Notes: generated from the sequence alone by a model not told the origin. Counted from the stretch's first letter, positions 32,971 to 45,953 are shown. The stretch: DNA of 64,000 nucleotides from Zingiber officinale (GCF_018446385.1 NC_055992.1:103496947-103560946), one strand, 5' to 3'. Numbers and translations are program-made.

Positions 32971-35969
32971 ATTATGATGAGCTGTGTGCTCAAAAGTCTA
33001 TATGGTATGATATGATAAGTGACATAATGTACAAGAAGAGATAAGAACCATGATATGTAAGAACATGCTATTTTACTTTATGTATGGCTTGTACCAAGGG
33101 TGGGCTCCATAAGCGCCCCGGGGTCGATGGACTAAGAAACAGGCCTCGTTAGGGATGGGCTCCTAAGTGCCCCTAGGTCGATGGACTAAGAAACGGGCCT
33201 AGTATGTATGCCTTGTAGGGTTCAAGACTTGCTACCTTGGACCTAAATAGGACGCGCGCATTTATGTATGTGGTACAAGCCAGGGCCCTAATCATGTTAA
33301 GATTATGTTTAAGTATGTATATTATAAGTTTTCAAAGGGCATATTGCATATGTTTTCATGATACATGGTTAGGAATTTACCTTGCATATACCTTATGATT
33401 ATGCCATGATATTTATGATGATGTTATGATATGTCAGGGTGAAATTGATGATTTTGTTATGTTATGCCATGCTTCTTTACACTTATGTTATGATATGCTA
33501 TGATATGCTGCATGATATAATGAATTGCCTTCATGTGTTATGTCTTATGATTTTGATATATGTCATACGGTTTTTATGAGTAGGAAAGGAACTTACTGAG
33601 CCATGAGTGCTCACAGCTTACTTTCTTGTACTACAGATAAAGGCAAGGAATGGATGAACTAGGGGAGCAGCAGGAGGGGCTGGAAGGATGTGTGTGGTAG
33701 TGTCCTGGCTAAAGGAGAAAGACCTGCTTTTGTTTAATAAGAACCATGCCTAGTTATGTTACTGCTTTATGACTCCATGACATTTAATTTTGTGTTTGGG
33801 CATTATGACTTACAAATCATGTTAAGTATGCTATGTGATTTCTATATGTCCAGGTGATTAGTCACGTTGATTCATATAGGAAAAAAAAAGAAATGTTTCT
33901 AAGTTTTATAAATAAGACTTCCGCTGTAGTAAGTATGTATGTATATATATGTGTAAGTAACCCCCGTCTCCTTAGCAGGAGGGGCGGGGCGTTACAGATA
34001 TGATTTCTAGTTTGTCCAAAAATTATTACAATTTATTGTAATAATAGTGGTGTAGTAGCAAACTCGAAAAAACATAAGTCCATAAGACAAGTAAACACAA
34101 TAGAGCGCAAGTACCACCCAATACGAGACATCGTATAACGAGGAGAAGTTGTTGTCACCTAGACTGCATCAGGTGATAACCTGTAGATCCTTTCACTAAG
34201 GTTCTTAAGGCAAGAGCTTTTGATGGGCATGTTGAAGGGTTGGGAATCAGATGTATGGCAGCATTTATGGCAGCATAGTCTTTTAGTATAAGTGGGAGAT
34301 TGTTGGAATTTATACTAAAAGCCTAGCTTTTATAAACATTTATTTTGAAATAAAGAATCACATTGGTCAAAAATATCTACATTTATGTTAAGTGTAGTTG
34401 TTCAATTAATTTATATCGCAGATAACATGGTGTGTGGTGTCACGCACAGAAGATCATGTTATCAGTTCTTTATAAATTATAAACAGTTGTTCACGACTAA
34501 GATGGAAAGAAACAAACCGTCGATAAGGTCGTAGTGTGATTAGGGATTAGTTTATCTTGACTAATAAATTACACTAGTACACTCTAAGTGTATTGAGTAG
34601 GACCATTTTAGGTAAGTTCTTTTTATACTGACTTGATAAAAGAACTAGACCTTAGTTATTATGGAAGTGTGTGATCTTAATCCTAATATAATAACAAACA
34701 CATATATTTAGTATTTATTTCTTTGACTTATCAATGGGTGAGATTTAGCTCGATAAATCAATAAACCCGATAAGTTGGGAAATAATATTACTTATAGTGA
34801 GTGTTGTTGATTATAGAAGGAAACTGTGTCCTAGTAATCTAGGTTGAGAATGACCCCAAGAGGAGCTCATAAGGATTGTCATATTAAACCCTGTACGTAG
34901 ACTTAGTCCGACATGACGATAAGGTTGAGTGGTACTACTCTTGGACTAAGATATTAATTAAGTGAGTTGTCAGTAACTCATTTAATTAGTGGACATTCGA
35001 CATCTTAAACACAGACAGACTAACACATTTATAATAAGAAGGAGCCCAAAATGTAATTTGGAATTGGTGCGGTAGTTCAATAATAATTCTTTAGTGATAT
35101 GAATTATTATTGATGAAATTAAGTTGTGTGTTCGGGGCGAACACGGGAAGCTTATTTTCATCGGGAGACCAAAACCAATTCCTCCTCTCGGTCCATATCG
35201 TAGCCTTTTGTATGTAGAGAATTATACCCACCTTCTTACCCACTCTTTGGTGGTCGGCCAAGCTAGCTTGGAACCCAAGCTAGGGCCGGCCTGTTGGAGT
35301 GTATACTGAAAGCCTAAGCTTTGTAAACATTCATTATAAATAAAGAATCACATTTGGTCAAATTGTCTACATTTAGTTGTAGTTGTTCAATTAATTTAGA
35401 TTGTAGATAACATAGTATATGGTGTCACATGCAGAAGATAATGTTATCAGTACCTTATAAATTATAAACAGTAGCTCACGACCAAAATGGAAAGGAACAA
35501 ACCATTAGAAGGTCGTAGTGTAATTAGGTATTAGTTTATCTTGACTATATAATTACACTAGTACACTCAGAGTGTATTGAGTAGGACCATTTGAGGTCGT
35601 TTCTTTTATACTGACTTTATAAAGGAACAAAGACCTCAGTTATTATGGAAGTGTGTGCTCTTAATCCTAATATAATAACAAGCACATATATTTGATATTT
35701 ATTTCTTTAATTTATCAATGGGTGAGATTTAGTTTGATGAATCAATAAACCCGATAAGTTGGGAAATGGTATCACTTATAGTGTGTGTTGTTGATTATAG
35801 AAGGAAACTGTGTCCTAGAGATACTAGGTTGATAATGTCCTCAAGAGGAGCTCATAAGGATTGTCATGTTAAATCCTGCAGGTGGACTTAGTCTGACATG
35901 ATGATAAGGTTGAGTGGTACTACTCTTGGACTAAGATATTAATTAAATGAGTTGTCAGTAACTTACTTA

Positions 35970-36794
35970 GGCTGCGTTTGGTAGCCTTTAATCTACCTTG
36001 TAATGTAATCCAGATTACATTACAAAGTCGATTATTTTGTTTGGTTTGATTTAAAAGTTGTAATGTAATGTAATCTGAATTACAAAAGGTAGTGAAGATT
36101 TGTAATCTGGATTACAAAGCAAATACTATGTAATCCGATTACATTACGAGGTCATTGTTTCACCAAAGTTTAAATGTCGAATATACCCCTAGTCTATTGT
36201 AGACCGCCGCCCGCCACCGGTAGCCGACCTTCGTCGTCGGCCGTCACCGGTCGACAGCCGCCGCCGGCCTCCGCCGGGCGTCGCCAGTCGCCAGTCGCCG
36301 GCCGGTCACCGGTCGCCGGCCGGTCGCCGCCGGTCGCCGCCAGTCGCCGACCGCTGGCCGTCGCCGGCCGCCGGTCGCCGGCCGCCGGTCGCCGGTCGCT
36401 GGTCGCCGGTCGCCGGCCGGTCACCGGTCGCCGCCAGTCGCCGTCGGTCGCCGCCAGTCGCCGGCTGCCGCCGGTCGCCAGCCGCCGCCGTTGTCAGCCG
36501 ACCGCGGCCGCCGATCGCCGGCCGTTGGTAGCCGATGGCTACCGCAAACTCTGGCAGAGGTGTGGCGACCGCCGATAGAGGTCACAGGATATTTGTGTCA
36601 TTTTTTAATAATATGAATTACATTCCTTATAAAAAATAATGGGCACCAAACAAAAGAATGTAATCACCTTTGTAATCAAAGATTACATACATTACATTAC
36701 CAAACGTAGTAATGTAATCAAAATTACATTACATTACATTACAAATTTGATTACATTACAATCTAGATTACATTACACCCAACCAAACGTAGCC
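35970..36794. mobile_element. PIF/Harbinger-like non-autonomous element
   Basis: Absent from the sister LTR at 49887. Termini GGCTGCGTTTGGT and, reversed, GGCTACGTTTGGT form inverted repeats flanked by the 3-bp duplication TTA (35967-35969 and 36795-36797), as expected for Tourist/Harbinger elements. Both ends carry repeated TGTAATGTAATC/GATTACATTAC motifs. The core is a GC-rich minisatellite. No transposase is encoded. Confidence 0.8.
36195..36575. repeat. GC-rich minisatellite inside the Harbinger-like element
   Basis: About 380 bp made of short variants of CGCCGGTCGCC and CGGCCGGTC, extremely rich in CpG in an otherwise AT-rich neighbourhood. Both strands are open because of composition only. 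Confidence 0.85.
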
Positions 36795-37736
36795 TTAATT
36801 AGTGGACATTCGATATCTTAAACACGAGGAGACTAACATACTCATAATAAGAAGGAGCCCAAAAATATAATTTGGGATTGGTGCGGTAGTTCAATAATAG
36901 TTCTCTAGTAAAATGAATTATTATTGATAAAATTAAGTTGTGTGTTCGGGGCGAACACGGGATGCTTAATTTTATCGGGAGACCAAAACCAATTCCTCCT
37001 CTCGGTCCCTATCATAGTCTCTTATTTATAGAGTACTATACCCACCTATACCCACCTTCTATACCCACCAATAGGGGGTCTGCCAAGCTAGCTTGGGAAC
37101 CAAGCTAGGGTCGGCCTAGGTATAAATTGGAGTGGTCGGCCCTAGCTTGAACCCAAGCTAGTGGGGGCCGGCCAAATTAAATTAAAAAGAATTTTAATTT
37201 TAATTTTTATTATGTGGAAGAAATAATTTATTAAAGAGAATTACAATTAAAATATCTCTCTGGTAAAAGATCTATAAAAGATTAAAGAAAGAGATTAGAT
37301 CTCTTTCCTTATTTGTAGATTGGTGAGATATTTTATTTTCTTTTTAAAATTATCTACATGTTGATAAAATTAAAATTATAGAAATTTCTTTTTATCAACC
37401 ATGAAGAGATTTTTAAAGAGAAATTTTAATTTTTAAAATTTCTGGAAACAAATTAGGAAGTTTTAATTGTTGATTAAAACTTGTCTAATTTATCTCTTTT
37501 AATGTGGCCGGCCATTAGAGATTAATTGGGGAAATTTTATTTTATTTTTCTCAATTAAATCATGTCAAGGGAATTAAGGAAATTTTATTGTAATTAAATT
37601 TCCTAATTTGCCTAGGCCAAGGAATATAAAAGAAGGGGTGAGGGTGCCTTCATGAGACACAACCTCTATTATTTCTCTCTCTCTTTTATTCCTTGGAGTG
37701 GCCGGCCATCCTCTTCCTCTCTCCCTCTTTGTGGTG

Positions 37737-39637
37737 TGATAACCATGATTTTACTATACTATTCTCATTCACACAATCATGGTTTGATGTAGTTTTCATA
37801 TATAGAATCCACATTTACACTACATTTTTATACTTTGTATCAATTTTGGACCTAATTGCAAATTAGTCTATTTTCATGGTATTTGATGCTAATATTTGCT
37901 TATTATTTTGTAGGCATCAAAAGGGTCATGGACCCGATCAGATCAGGCTGCATTTGGGCTCAAATCAAGGGCTAAACAAGAAGATCAAGCATCGGAGTAT
38001 TATAGGCCGTTCATCCAAGATTGAGTAGATCTGAGCCATCCGTTGAAGATCTGGCCGATCCAACTTAAAGGGGAGCAGATCTGAGCCATTTATGAAGATC
38101 CAGAAGTTTTGATCCAGATCTGAGTTCATCCAGCCATTGATCCAGCCGGATTAATCTGGACCGTTCATTGAAGACTGGGCTGATCTGGACCATCCAGTGA
38201 TGATCTGATCGATCCGACCTACAGGAGAGTAGATCCAGACCCTAGATCAACATCAGTACATTCAGATCGGATTTTGGATGACTTTCCACCGTTGATCTAG
38301 CCCAAATGAATCTCAGCCGTTGGATCTGAACTGAGGAGGTTTAAAAACCTGCGTGAGAAGCTACAGTAGCTGGGCTCGGCTTCGCGATTTTGAGCTACAG
38401 TGTGTCTTCTTCTTCCTTGCGGCGCCGACGCTCCCATTCCTCAAATCAGATCCAGTTTTTCCTCTTCTTCAACGACGACGATCTCCAGCTGCCGGCGTTC
38501 ATCTTCCGATGACCAGAGAGCTCTGAAGGAGGTTTCCCGATGGCGACTTGAATTCTGTCCGCCGCCGCGTTCCTGAGGGGAGGTTTCTCGATCAACGAAT
38601 TTCGCATCCACCAGAGCTTCTAGGGAGGTCTCCTGAGAGCTTCTGATCTTGTTCCGATCTCCATTCCGAAGTGAAGCTAAGTAGATCTGATCAATCGACT
38701 TAGTTTTGCAATCCACAGAATTCTTGCTCTGATTCTCGGTTGATGAGATTACCAGGCGGGTGTGAGCTGAGAGGAGGTTTCCCAGAGCTATGAACATCTC
38801 CTGGTAATAGAAGAAAGCTTGTTTGATTGTTGTTGAATGCTTATAGGGGTTCCGAGAGCATTTCTGTTGGTTTTACAGCAGATTGGAGGAGGTTGAGTTT
38901 GGATTCGGATTGTGGAATGCTAGGGTTTTAGATTTCTTTATCTTGTTTTAGAATTTTGCTTGAACATGCTCAGATTTGAAGATTTGATAGTTTAGATTGT
39001 GTTTTAATCTTTGTTCTATATTTCTTACTTCAGATTTTGTTAATTTCTGTTTGTTCTTCTTTGCAATCCCAATTCTGAAATTCTACTTGCTAACCTGATC
39101 TTGATGAACTGCTGTAATCCAAATTTTTGTTCAGCTTCTTAATTTCTGTAATCTGATCTAGATTTGAAGTTTCATAATTTTATTTGCCTTTAATCCATTC
39201 CTATATCAAAACTCCTTGATCTTAACTTTTGATTGTTGTAACTGTGAACATGCTATGATGATGAATGCTCAACTTGAGATTCAAATTGTTTCTGAGAAGG
39301 TGAGTGTAGAATGCTTGGAATACTTTGTTATTGTGACTTTAAATAGAAGGTATGTTAATTGATTCAATGGTGCATTTAAATCTGAATTTAATTGATGCTT
39401 ATTTGATGAGAAGGAAATGGATCATGTTTAGATGAGAGTGAATATTATTAGATCTTATTCTTTGATCTTGTGATATAATACTTTGATTGGAACTAATTCT
39501 AGGATATACACACATTCACTAGTTAACCTTGGAAAAATACGACTTGGGACTCGTTACTACAATATTAGTTTTAATTTAAATGAGTTCCAATCTTTATTAA
39601 TTTGGAGCGCCTTGTGACATGCAAAAGGCCGACACCA
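37737..39637. mobile_element. solo LTR (1.9 kb) inside the copia 5' LTR
   Basis: Starts TGATAACCATG and ends GACACCA, flanked by the exact duplication TGGTG (37732-37736 and 39638-39642), and is absent from the sister LTR. There is no coding domain. A CGACTTGGGACTCG motif near the 3' end is one I associate with plant Ty3/gypsy (Athila/Tat-like) LTRs. The family is uncertain. Confidence 0.7.
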
Positions 39638-41556
39638 TGGTGGCCGAAACTCTCAAAGGCTTGGAGCTCTTGTGGCGGCCGGATACTACTTGGAGAAGAA
39701 GAAGAAGAAGAAGAAGGAGAGAAAGCTAGCATCTCTTTGAGCTTGGTTGGTGTTTTGTTCTTCATCCTTGGTTAAGCTTTTTGTGGCCGAACCTAGCTAG
39801 GAGGAGAAGAAGGTGATTGGTGGTTTCTCATCTCGGAAGATCGTTGCCCACACAACGTCCGAAGTTATAAGAGGAATACGGTAGAAGATCAAGAGGTCTT
39901 TCTAAAAGGTATAACTAGTAATTTTTCTTTCCGCATCATACTAGTTATTTTTGGAAATAATATCAAATACAAGAGGCTTACGATTCTAGAATTTCGAATA
40001 TGTTTTTCGATGTTGTGTTCTTTTGTTTTTTTCTTTTCCTTGTGATTTGATTGTTCTTTTCGGTTAACCTAAAGTTATTTTAGGAAATTAAATATTAGCT
40101 TTCTATAAAAGGTTTTGTCTAGTCGGTGGTGGTTGCTCTCATATCCAAGAAGGTCATGTGCCTTGCCACGTCAATACTGGGAACCGATTATGGAAATTAA
40201 TATTTAATGGAATTAATAACTTAAGGTGATTTGGGTCGAACGTGTTAAGTTCCGCAGGAGATCCAAATCAAAACCTAAAAGAACAAATAGATTAAGTTTT
40301 GGATCAAACGTGTTAAGTTCCGCAGGCGATCCAAAATTTAATTTAAAAGAACACATGGTAGCTAGGAAAAGGTTCAGACCTTTGTACAAAATTTTTGTAC
40401 AGTGGAACCTCTAGGCTTTCCGAGTAGCAACCAACAATTGGTATCAGAGCTAGGGTTTTGACTCTGTGTATTTGGTATTAGTTTAATTATGCACATGTCA
40501 TACATAATTTAGGCAGGTTAATAGTAGGATGTGCTAACTTTGTGGATGCAGGATCCAACTATTATGGCTTTTAGTTATTATGTGTGTGATTGGGCCCTTA
40601 GACATGTCAAGGGCATTTATCTGTGTGTGCATGATTGTATTAAAATACAGCAGGAGCTGTATTTAGTTTTATTAGAATTTTATTTTTTATCTAGATACAT
40701 GTACATTCCTTTTATGGAATATAGGATCAAAAATGTAAAATTCTATTTATGTCGCGGATCGAATCTTGCAAAGCGTGGAACCTTCTAAGGACCAGAGGCG
40801 CAGCGGAACTAGGAGCAAGATGGATGCGACAGCTAGACCCGGTGGCGTTAGCCAAATATGGCAGCAGCTTAGGATGACAACACACGGAGGATAACTAGAG
40901 ATAAAAGCCATAATAGTTGAAAATTAGATTTTCTATTTATTGCTTTTATATTGTGCTGTATATGCATATTAGTTTACAAGTTTAGTAGGCTAGCATAGTT
41001 AAAATTCCTCATTTATAAATAACTAAGTGGAAGAGGGATTTTTAAGTAAATCCCATGGTCTCCATTACTGGTTTGTAAGTGATGCAAACAAGCTTGCGCG
41101 TTGGCTCTGAGTGCCTTCCTCCATAACGGATGAGTTTGTTTGTGGATCACTAGAACAAACTTCCATTTTTGGATGACTATAGGAAGTTAATTAAGAGCGT
41201 GTGATCTTCCCCAACGGAAGGGGCATAATCTTATTAATGGACTTAGTGTCAGGTAATGGTATACACTTAGACACATCTAATAGTATCCTCCCCATCGGAG
41301 TCACTGCTATTATTTGTGTGACCAAATGATACCAACTATTAATTTTATTTGTCAAAAATTTAGGTTGAAAAGATAATAAAATTAATGGGTTAAAACCCTT
41401 CTTTTACAAATGTTGAATTTGTATACGTCCACACTAACGTGACATACAAAATTCACGGTGTTATGAGGTGTTGGTTAATTTAAAATAGTATTGTTTGAGG
41501 AATCAATATTATTCTAAATTTAGAGTTCTGACCAAAAGTTATTTGTGATTCTTAGG

Positions 41557-42323
41557 ATGACTTTCAACCCACTATCCATCATACTTCAACAAAATAGACT
41601 TACTGGACCTAATTACATAGATTGGAAAAGAAACCTAGACATTGTTCTTACTACTGAAAGCTATAAATTTGTACTGAAGCACCCATCGGTGAATCTACCC
41701 AAGAGGAGATTGAATATCATAGGAAATGGGTAAAAGCAGATGAGATGGCGCGGTGTTACATTTTGGCTTCAATGTCAAATGTATTGCAACATCAGCATCA
41801 AGATTTACCAACAGCCTATGATATTATGAACAATCTCAAGGAACTCTTTGGTCATCAGGATAGGGCTTCTAGGCAAGAAGCCATGAGAAAGATAATGACA
41901 GCCACCATGCAAGAGGGTACTCCTGTAAGGGATCATATCCTAAAGATGATGGCTTATCTGAACGAGATACAGATCCTTGGAGCAGAAATTGATGGGGAAA
42001 CCCAGATCGATATGATCCTCCAAACGCTACCTAGAAGTTTTGAGCAGTTCCGCCTGAACTATAATATGAATAAGAGGATTTATTCATTAGGGGAACTACT
42101 GACAGAGCTTCAAGCGGCAGAAGGATTATTTCGTCACAATTCTCAAATTCACTATGCTGAAAATGGTTCTACTTCTAAACCGAGAGGAAATAAGAAGAAG
42201 AAATAAGCTGGCTCAGCAAAGAAAGTGAATAAATCTCAGAGTACAGGATTTAAAGCTGGAGTGAAGAAGCCGAAGGGCAAGTGCTTCATCTGCAAGCAGT
42301 CAGGGCATTGGAAGGCGGACTAT
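41557..42323 (+). pseudogene. gag: copia gag, frameshifted and cut by the CACTA element
   Basis: ATG at 41557 begins MTFNPLSIILQQNRLTGPNY, a family-typical start. A single-base shift near 41681 moves the frame to the one reading WVKADEMARCYILASM and onward (41745-42206). A TAA at 42204-42206 then stops it in a lysine run. In the same frame the zinc knuckle CFICKQSGHWKAD follows, and its last cysteine codon is exactly where the CACTA element sits: TAT on the left flank, TGT on the right flank at 46712. Confidence 0.85.
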
Positions 42324-42851
42324 CACTAAAACAAAAACATTAAAAGACAACGGTTAAAAACCGTTGTCGTAGGCCCTTTAAAACCGTTGTAACTGGCAGT
42401 GCTGTTAAAAGTGGGGGCTACGACAACGGTTTAAAACTGTTGTCGTAGAATGAAACGACAACAGTTTTGCAACGGTTTAAAACCGTTGTCTTTGAATGAA
42501 AAGACAACGGTTTAAAACCGTTGTTGTTTAGAGCACTTTTAATAACGCTGCTATCAATTACAACAGTTTTTGGGGCTACGACAACGGTTTTTAACCGTTG
42601 TCTTTTAGGGTGATAGACAACAATAATAACAATTTTAAATCGTTGTCTTTTAAACTATTGTCTTTTAATACTAATATATCATATTTCAATATAAATATAT
42701 AATAAAAGCTTATAATCACAAAAGAAAGAATATTCCCCATATCAATGTAATTCAAAATGTTACTTATACAAGAATTATAATCATAAAAGAAGAACCATGT
42801 CTCATATTCAAATAAAATTTATCCCAATACAAATAAACAAATAAACTCCAT

Positions 42852-43234
42852 CTACAACTGCTTCCTGTGGGGCAACTCCCTGAACGTTTGTGGGCTCATT
42901 TGTGGACTCTCTTCCCTCAACGTGTCATTGAGTATGGCCAACTCCCTGAGCTGTTGCTTCTTATAGTAGTCCATTGACTCATCCTGCAAGATTTGGAGTT
43001 TGAATAGTGACTATGTTTCGATAATAACATTCGCGTCGACATCTTGTAGAACAATGAGGAGGATGCAACCTAGGTGAAAGTTTTTGTTGCCACAAGCTTC
43101 AGAAGATCTTCAAGGGTGGCAACAGCTTAGTTTAAGCGAGCATCAATTATGTCTGGTGTAAATTCTGCCTCCAATAGTATGTGCAGCGGTTCGTTTAAGT
43201 GTTCATATCCAGATTTATCCCATAAGCTTTCTTC
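42852..43234 (-). pseudogene. captured C-terminal fragment of a SPIN1/QKI-like KH protein
   Basis: Two exon remnants on the minus strand: 43234 to about 43093 ([10 protein letters not shown]-type segment, here [18 protein letters not shown]) and 42983-42852 ([18 protein letters not shown], ending in TAG). Plant SPIN1-like KH proteins end this way. A stop (TAA, probably from CAA) interrupts the first piece in ARLN*AVATLEDLL. The acceptor AACAG| before the first piece and the acceptor GCAG| at 42984 survive. Confidence 0.82.
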
Positions 43235-43828
43235 CTGTTCAAAAAAAGGAGAGAAAACTTGAGTATTAAGACAAGAAATAATGCACCTTAGCTTTTGAGT
43301 TGATAATAGCAATCCATTAATTAGGACATATTATAGGATGCTAATATCGAAAATTACATAAGTTCTAAAATGCACGGTTAACTTAATGTCGATGTAACTT
43401 GTACAAAGAACATCATACTCTAGCAGAAACAAGAGAAGAGAAACCCATATCACATTCAAAAACATGGATTATTTTACCTTCAAACATAAAGACAAAGATC
43501 TATTTTTTATGTAGGTAGGCCTTAAAAAGTTAATAGTGAGGATAATACATCAAGGTTTGGGAGATTGGAATATACTCATTTTTCATTAAGATAAATATTA
43601 CATGATATCCACATACCATTATAGAATCCTTCACTGAACCTCGACCTCATATATAAACCCTGCATTGAGTTGAAGCTTCAACTCTTTTTAAGGAGTTCCC
43701 ACGTGGTCCTAGTAAACAGCCAACAAAGTTGTACTGAAACGCATGAAACCAGCAGTTTAATACATGTTGAGAGATTAACTAGTTGAATTGATTTAGATAA
43801 TCTGTCGACAAAATCTTGCTAAAGAAAC

Positions 43829-44981
43829 CTGTCATCAGTTGCATTGCCTGCAGAACCTTGGTATCTGGAGTCACTGTGATTAATTTATTCTGGATATAGG
43901 AAAAGAATCGGCATCAGATTGGAAGCAAAATAACAAAATCTTGAAATAATACTTCTACTCAATTCAAAATTTTCAGACATTGTCTGTACAACTTGAGATT
44001 GAAATTTACCTCTTCAGTCATGATGTCACCAACTTTAGTTGACTTGGAAGATCTTCCCTGTACAATCATTTTCCAGAGATAATCTGAAGAAGAAGGAATC
44101 GTTAAGAACACAAGTAATGTGCACGGCAAGTATAATTGCATAAAAGAACCATTATCAAAACTGGTTCTTAGTTTTCAAAAAAGATATTGAACAGAGGTGA
44201 AGACCAAATTTATCTGCTAATCAACTGCTCTTGTAGGATGTTAAAATTGTCTTAAACTTATTTCCCTAATGTCTTGAAGAGGTGAAGAACAAATATGCTG
44301 CTTAGAGAGAACTGGCACACACATTGGACCATCACACAATTGATTTGCATCAAGTAAATGATTGTGTTTGAGACAATGTGATTATCAAAATGTCATGAAA
44401 ATAACTTTCAGGATAATTAGATAATTTTTAACTTAATTGAAATTTAAAACTTCACATTGGCGTACACTCAGTTGTAAAAAGATTGCTATAAAAATTGAAG
44501 CTACCGAAGAACATCTGAAAATCATCTACCCAGTTGAATCTACTGGAGCAGCCATAGAATTGAGAAATTTACCAACTAATTGGAAAATATCTTATGATTT
44601 CACATAAATGTTTAGCTTTATCCATGCACCCATGAGCACATTTAATACCATTTCACAACCAACAAAAACAAACATGGGCAACCAATTACCTCTCTCAGTA
44701 ACAATTCCAGCAATTGCCTTCTCTTCTCCGGGTCTCGCCACCACTAAAGCTCCAACATTGTGTTGTGTCATCTAGAAATAGTAGAGCATAAGCCATCAGT
44801 TAAAACTATTTAAAGCTGGATGGTAATCCCAAACAAGATTGACATAATGGCCATTTACAGATTTGATAGCATCATAAACAGTGTCATCAGTTGTACACCA
44901 CAACTAGGAACCATCAACATTCTTCCCCTTAGCTGCAAGAACATCCCGGATAGTCATGCTTTCAAAACCATGCTCTTCCAA
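43829..44981 (-). pseudogene. captured fragment of a CBSX3-like CBS-domain gene
   Basis: Four exon pieces on the minus strand: 44981-44859 (LEEHGFESMTIRDVLAAKGK), 44771-44690 (MTQHNVGALVVARPGEEKAI), 44083-44010 (KMIVQGRSSKSTKVGDIMTE) and 43889-43829 (NKLITVTPDTKVLQAMQLMT). Order, introns and text match the mitochondrial CBSX3 family as I know it. A TAG replaces the expected Trp codon in the GSWLWC segment. The first and last exons of the source gene are absent. Confidence 0.85.
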
Positions 44982-45118
44982 CTGTGTAGGTGAAACTGAC
45001 TCAAAACGTGAAAACACAGTAGGTAACAAAAGTAAGCTACTTAAATTAACGTTGAACTCATAGGGATCCAATCAATACAGCTTGAAATCCAGGAATTAGA
45101 AGAGAGAACCAAAATGAC

Positions 45119-45673
45119 TTAGGATGGCTTATATCTGCGTCCACATCCACTGTCATTGTTCTGACCTCCACTTGAGTTGCCACCATATTTTCCCCCATGT
45201 TGCGGTCTTGAGACAGGTGCTTCAGGCTGTTGCCTAAGATAAATGGAGAATGTATTGATGATTTAACAATCTTAGTTGCAAAACAAGACAAAAAAACATA
45301 TGGAAGACAAAAAAACAAAGAGCTTTTGTTACACCACGAGAATGTTTATCTGTTGAAACAATTGTTAGCTCACTTACAGCACATATCCAAGTCGTCCATC
45401 GGGTAAGACCATGGGCACCATTGTCATGCCAGTAGGGATCTGTCCCCTTCCATAAGCCATAGACTGCAAAGTAGGCGAAATGAGATATGCAAAACCCTCT
45501 GAACAGAAATATGAGAAACAAAAGGTAAGGCAAATAATGCAGTAAAACAATGAGCCTTTCGCATTTTCCTTAAAGAAGCATGTTGTACTTTATACCTGCT
45601 GAAACCTTGAAGCTAGAGCACCATAAGCACCTCCCAACACACCGTACCCCATTTGAGATAAAACTCCCAAGTA
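45119..45673 (-). pseudogene. captured C-terminal fragment of an hnRNP Q/LIF2-like gene
   Basis: Three exon pieces on the minus strand: 45673-45596 (QMGYGVLGGAYGALASRF), 45463-45378 (MVPMVLPDGRLGYVL) and 45233-45119 (QQPEAPVSRPQHGGKYGG, ending YKPS then TAA). The second and third join in frame across a clean GT-AG intron (CT|G). The VLPDGRLGYVLQQP text is characteristic of plant hnRNP Q-like RNA-binding proteins. The RRM domains are not included. Confidence 0.75.
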
Positions 45674-45729
45674 CTTGAAATTCAAAAACCAAGTTGACTA
45701 CTAGCAGCTAAGATTGTGGAATTACTAAC

Positions 45730-45953
45730 CGGGATCGCATTGTTGATAGAAGTCCTCGAAATCTGCACAGGCGAATAACCAGGAAACAACAGAAGGTCAA
45801 TGACGATAACATCGTTGAGAAAGGAAAAGAAGAAAGAAGCAGAGTGGAGTTACTGGTGGTGAGCGCCCTGATGATGGCGGCTCGCCGGCCCTTGATGTCG
45901 CGGAACACCTCCTCCACCAGGCGGGAGTTTTGGGCTGCCGATCCACGGTCCAT
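45730..45953 (-). pseudogene. captured N-terminal fragment of an ALFIN-like PHD-finger gene
   Basis: Exon 1 (45953-45854) starts with ATG and reads MDRGSAAQNSRLVEEVFRDI and on to GRRAAIIRALTT. It joins in frame across a GT-AG intron to 45762-45730 (NFEDFYQQCDP). This is the start of the ALFIN-like family (VEEVFRDFKGRRAG, DVEDFYQQCDP). The PHD finger itself is not present. It supplies a native start codon for any fused transcript. Confidence 0.85.

Larger units (their letters stand above)
30512..33996. mobile_element. large solo LTR, probably Ty3/gypsy (Tekay/Del-like)
   Basis: Starts TGTAACACCC and ends GGGGCGTTACA, flanked by the exact 5-bp duplication GATAT (30507-30511 and 33997-34001). 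Removing it restores the interrupted copia pol. It is 3485 bp with no polymerase frame. Long LTRs that begin TGTAAC and have a CTTACTGAG...GTGCTCA region near the 3' end (here about 33592) are typical of plant chromoviruses. The family call is from memory. Confidence 0.7.
28791..34300 (+). pseudogene. pol: decayed copia pol (integrase end, RT, RNase H), split by a solo LTR
   Basis: It parallels the pol at 46712-49824 from about 47826 onward: the end of integrase (STPIEL), reverse transcriptase (WQVDVKIAFLNGSLEEN) and RNase H. There are many stops, frameshifts and deletions, and the catalytic YVDD box has decayed to YIDN. It continues at 34002 after the insertion and ends in a short purine tract (GTGGGAGAT) before the LTR at 34301. 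Its 5' half is absent, being replaced at 28791 by unrelated Sirevirus gag. Confidence 0.8.
35292..40436 (+). repeat. 5' LTR of the copia element, carrying two insertions
   Basis: Matches 49887-52294 once 35970-36794 (plus TTA) and 37737-39637 (plus TGGTG) are removed. It ends CAACCAACA, directly before the primer site. Confidence 0.9.

Noticed and set aside
32634-33044. 136-residue frame with repeated MMCCVP
   Set aside because: Translation of a tandem repeat within a solo LTR.
36174-36578. 134-residue Arg/Pro/Ala-rich frame
   Set aside because: Product of the GC-rich minisatellite; both strands are open and there is no gene structure.
40226-40414. 62-residue frame repeated at 52084-52272
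   Set aside because: Both lie in the paired copia LTRs near the 3' end; no start context or motif, so it is LTR sequence and not a gene.
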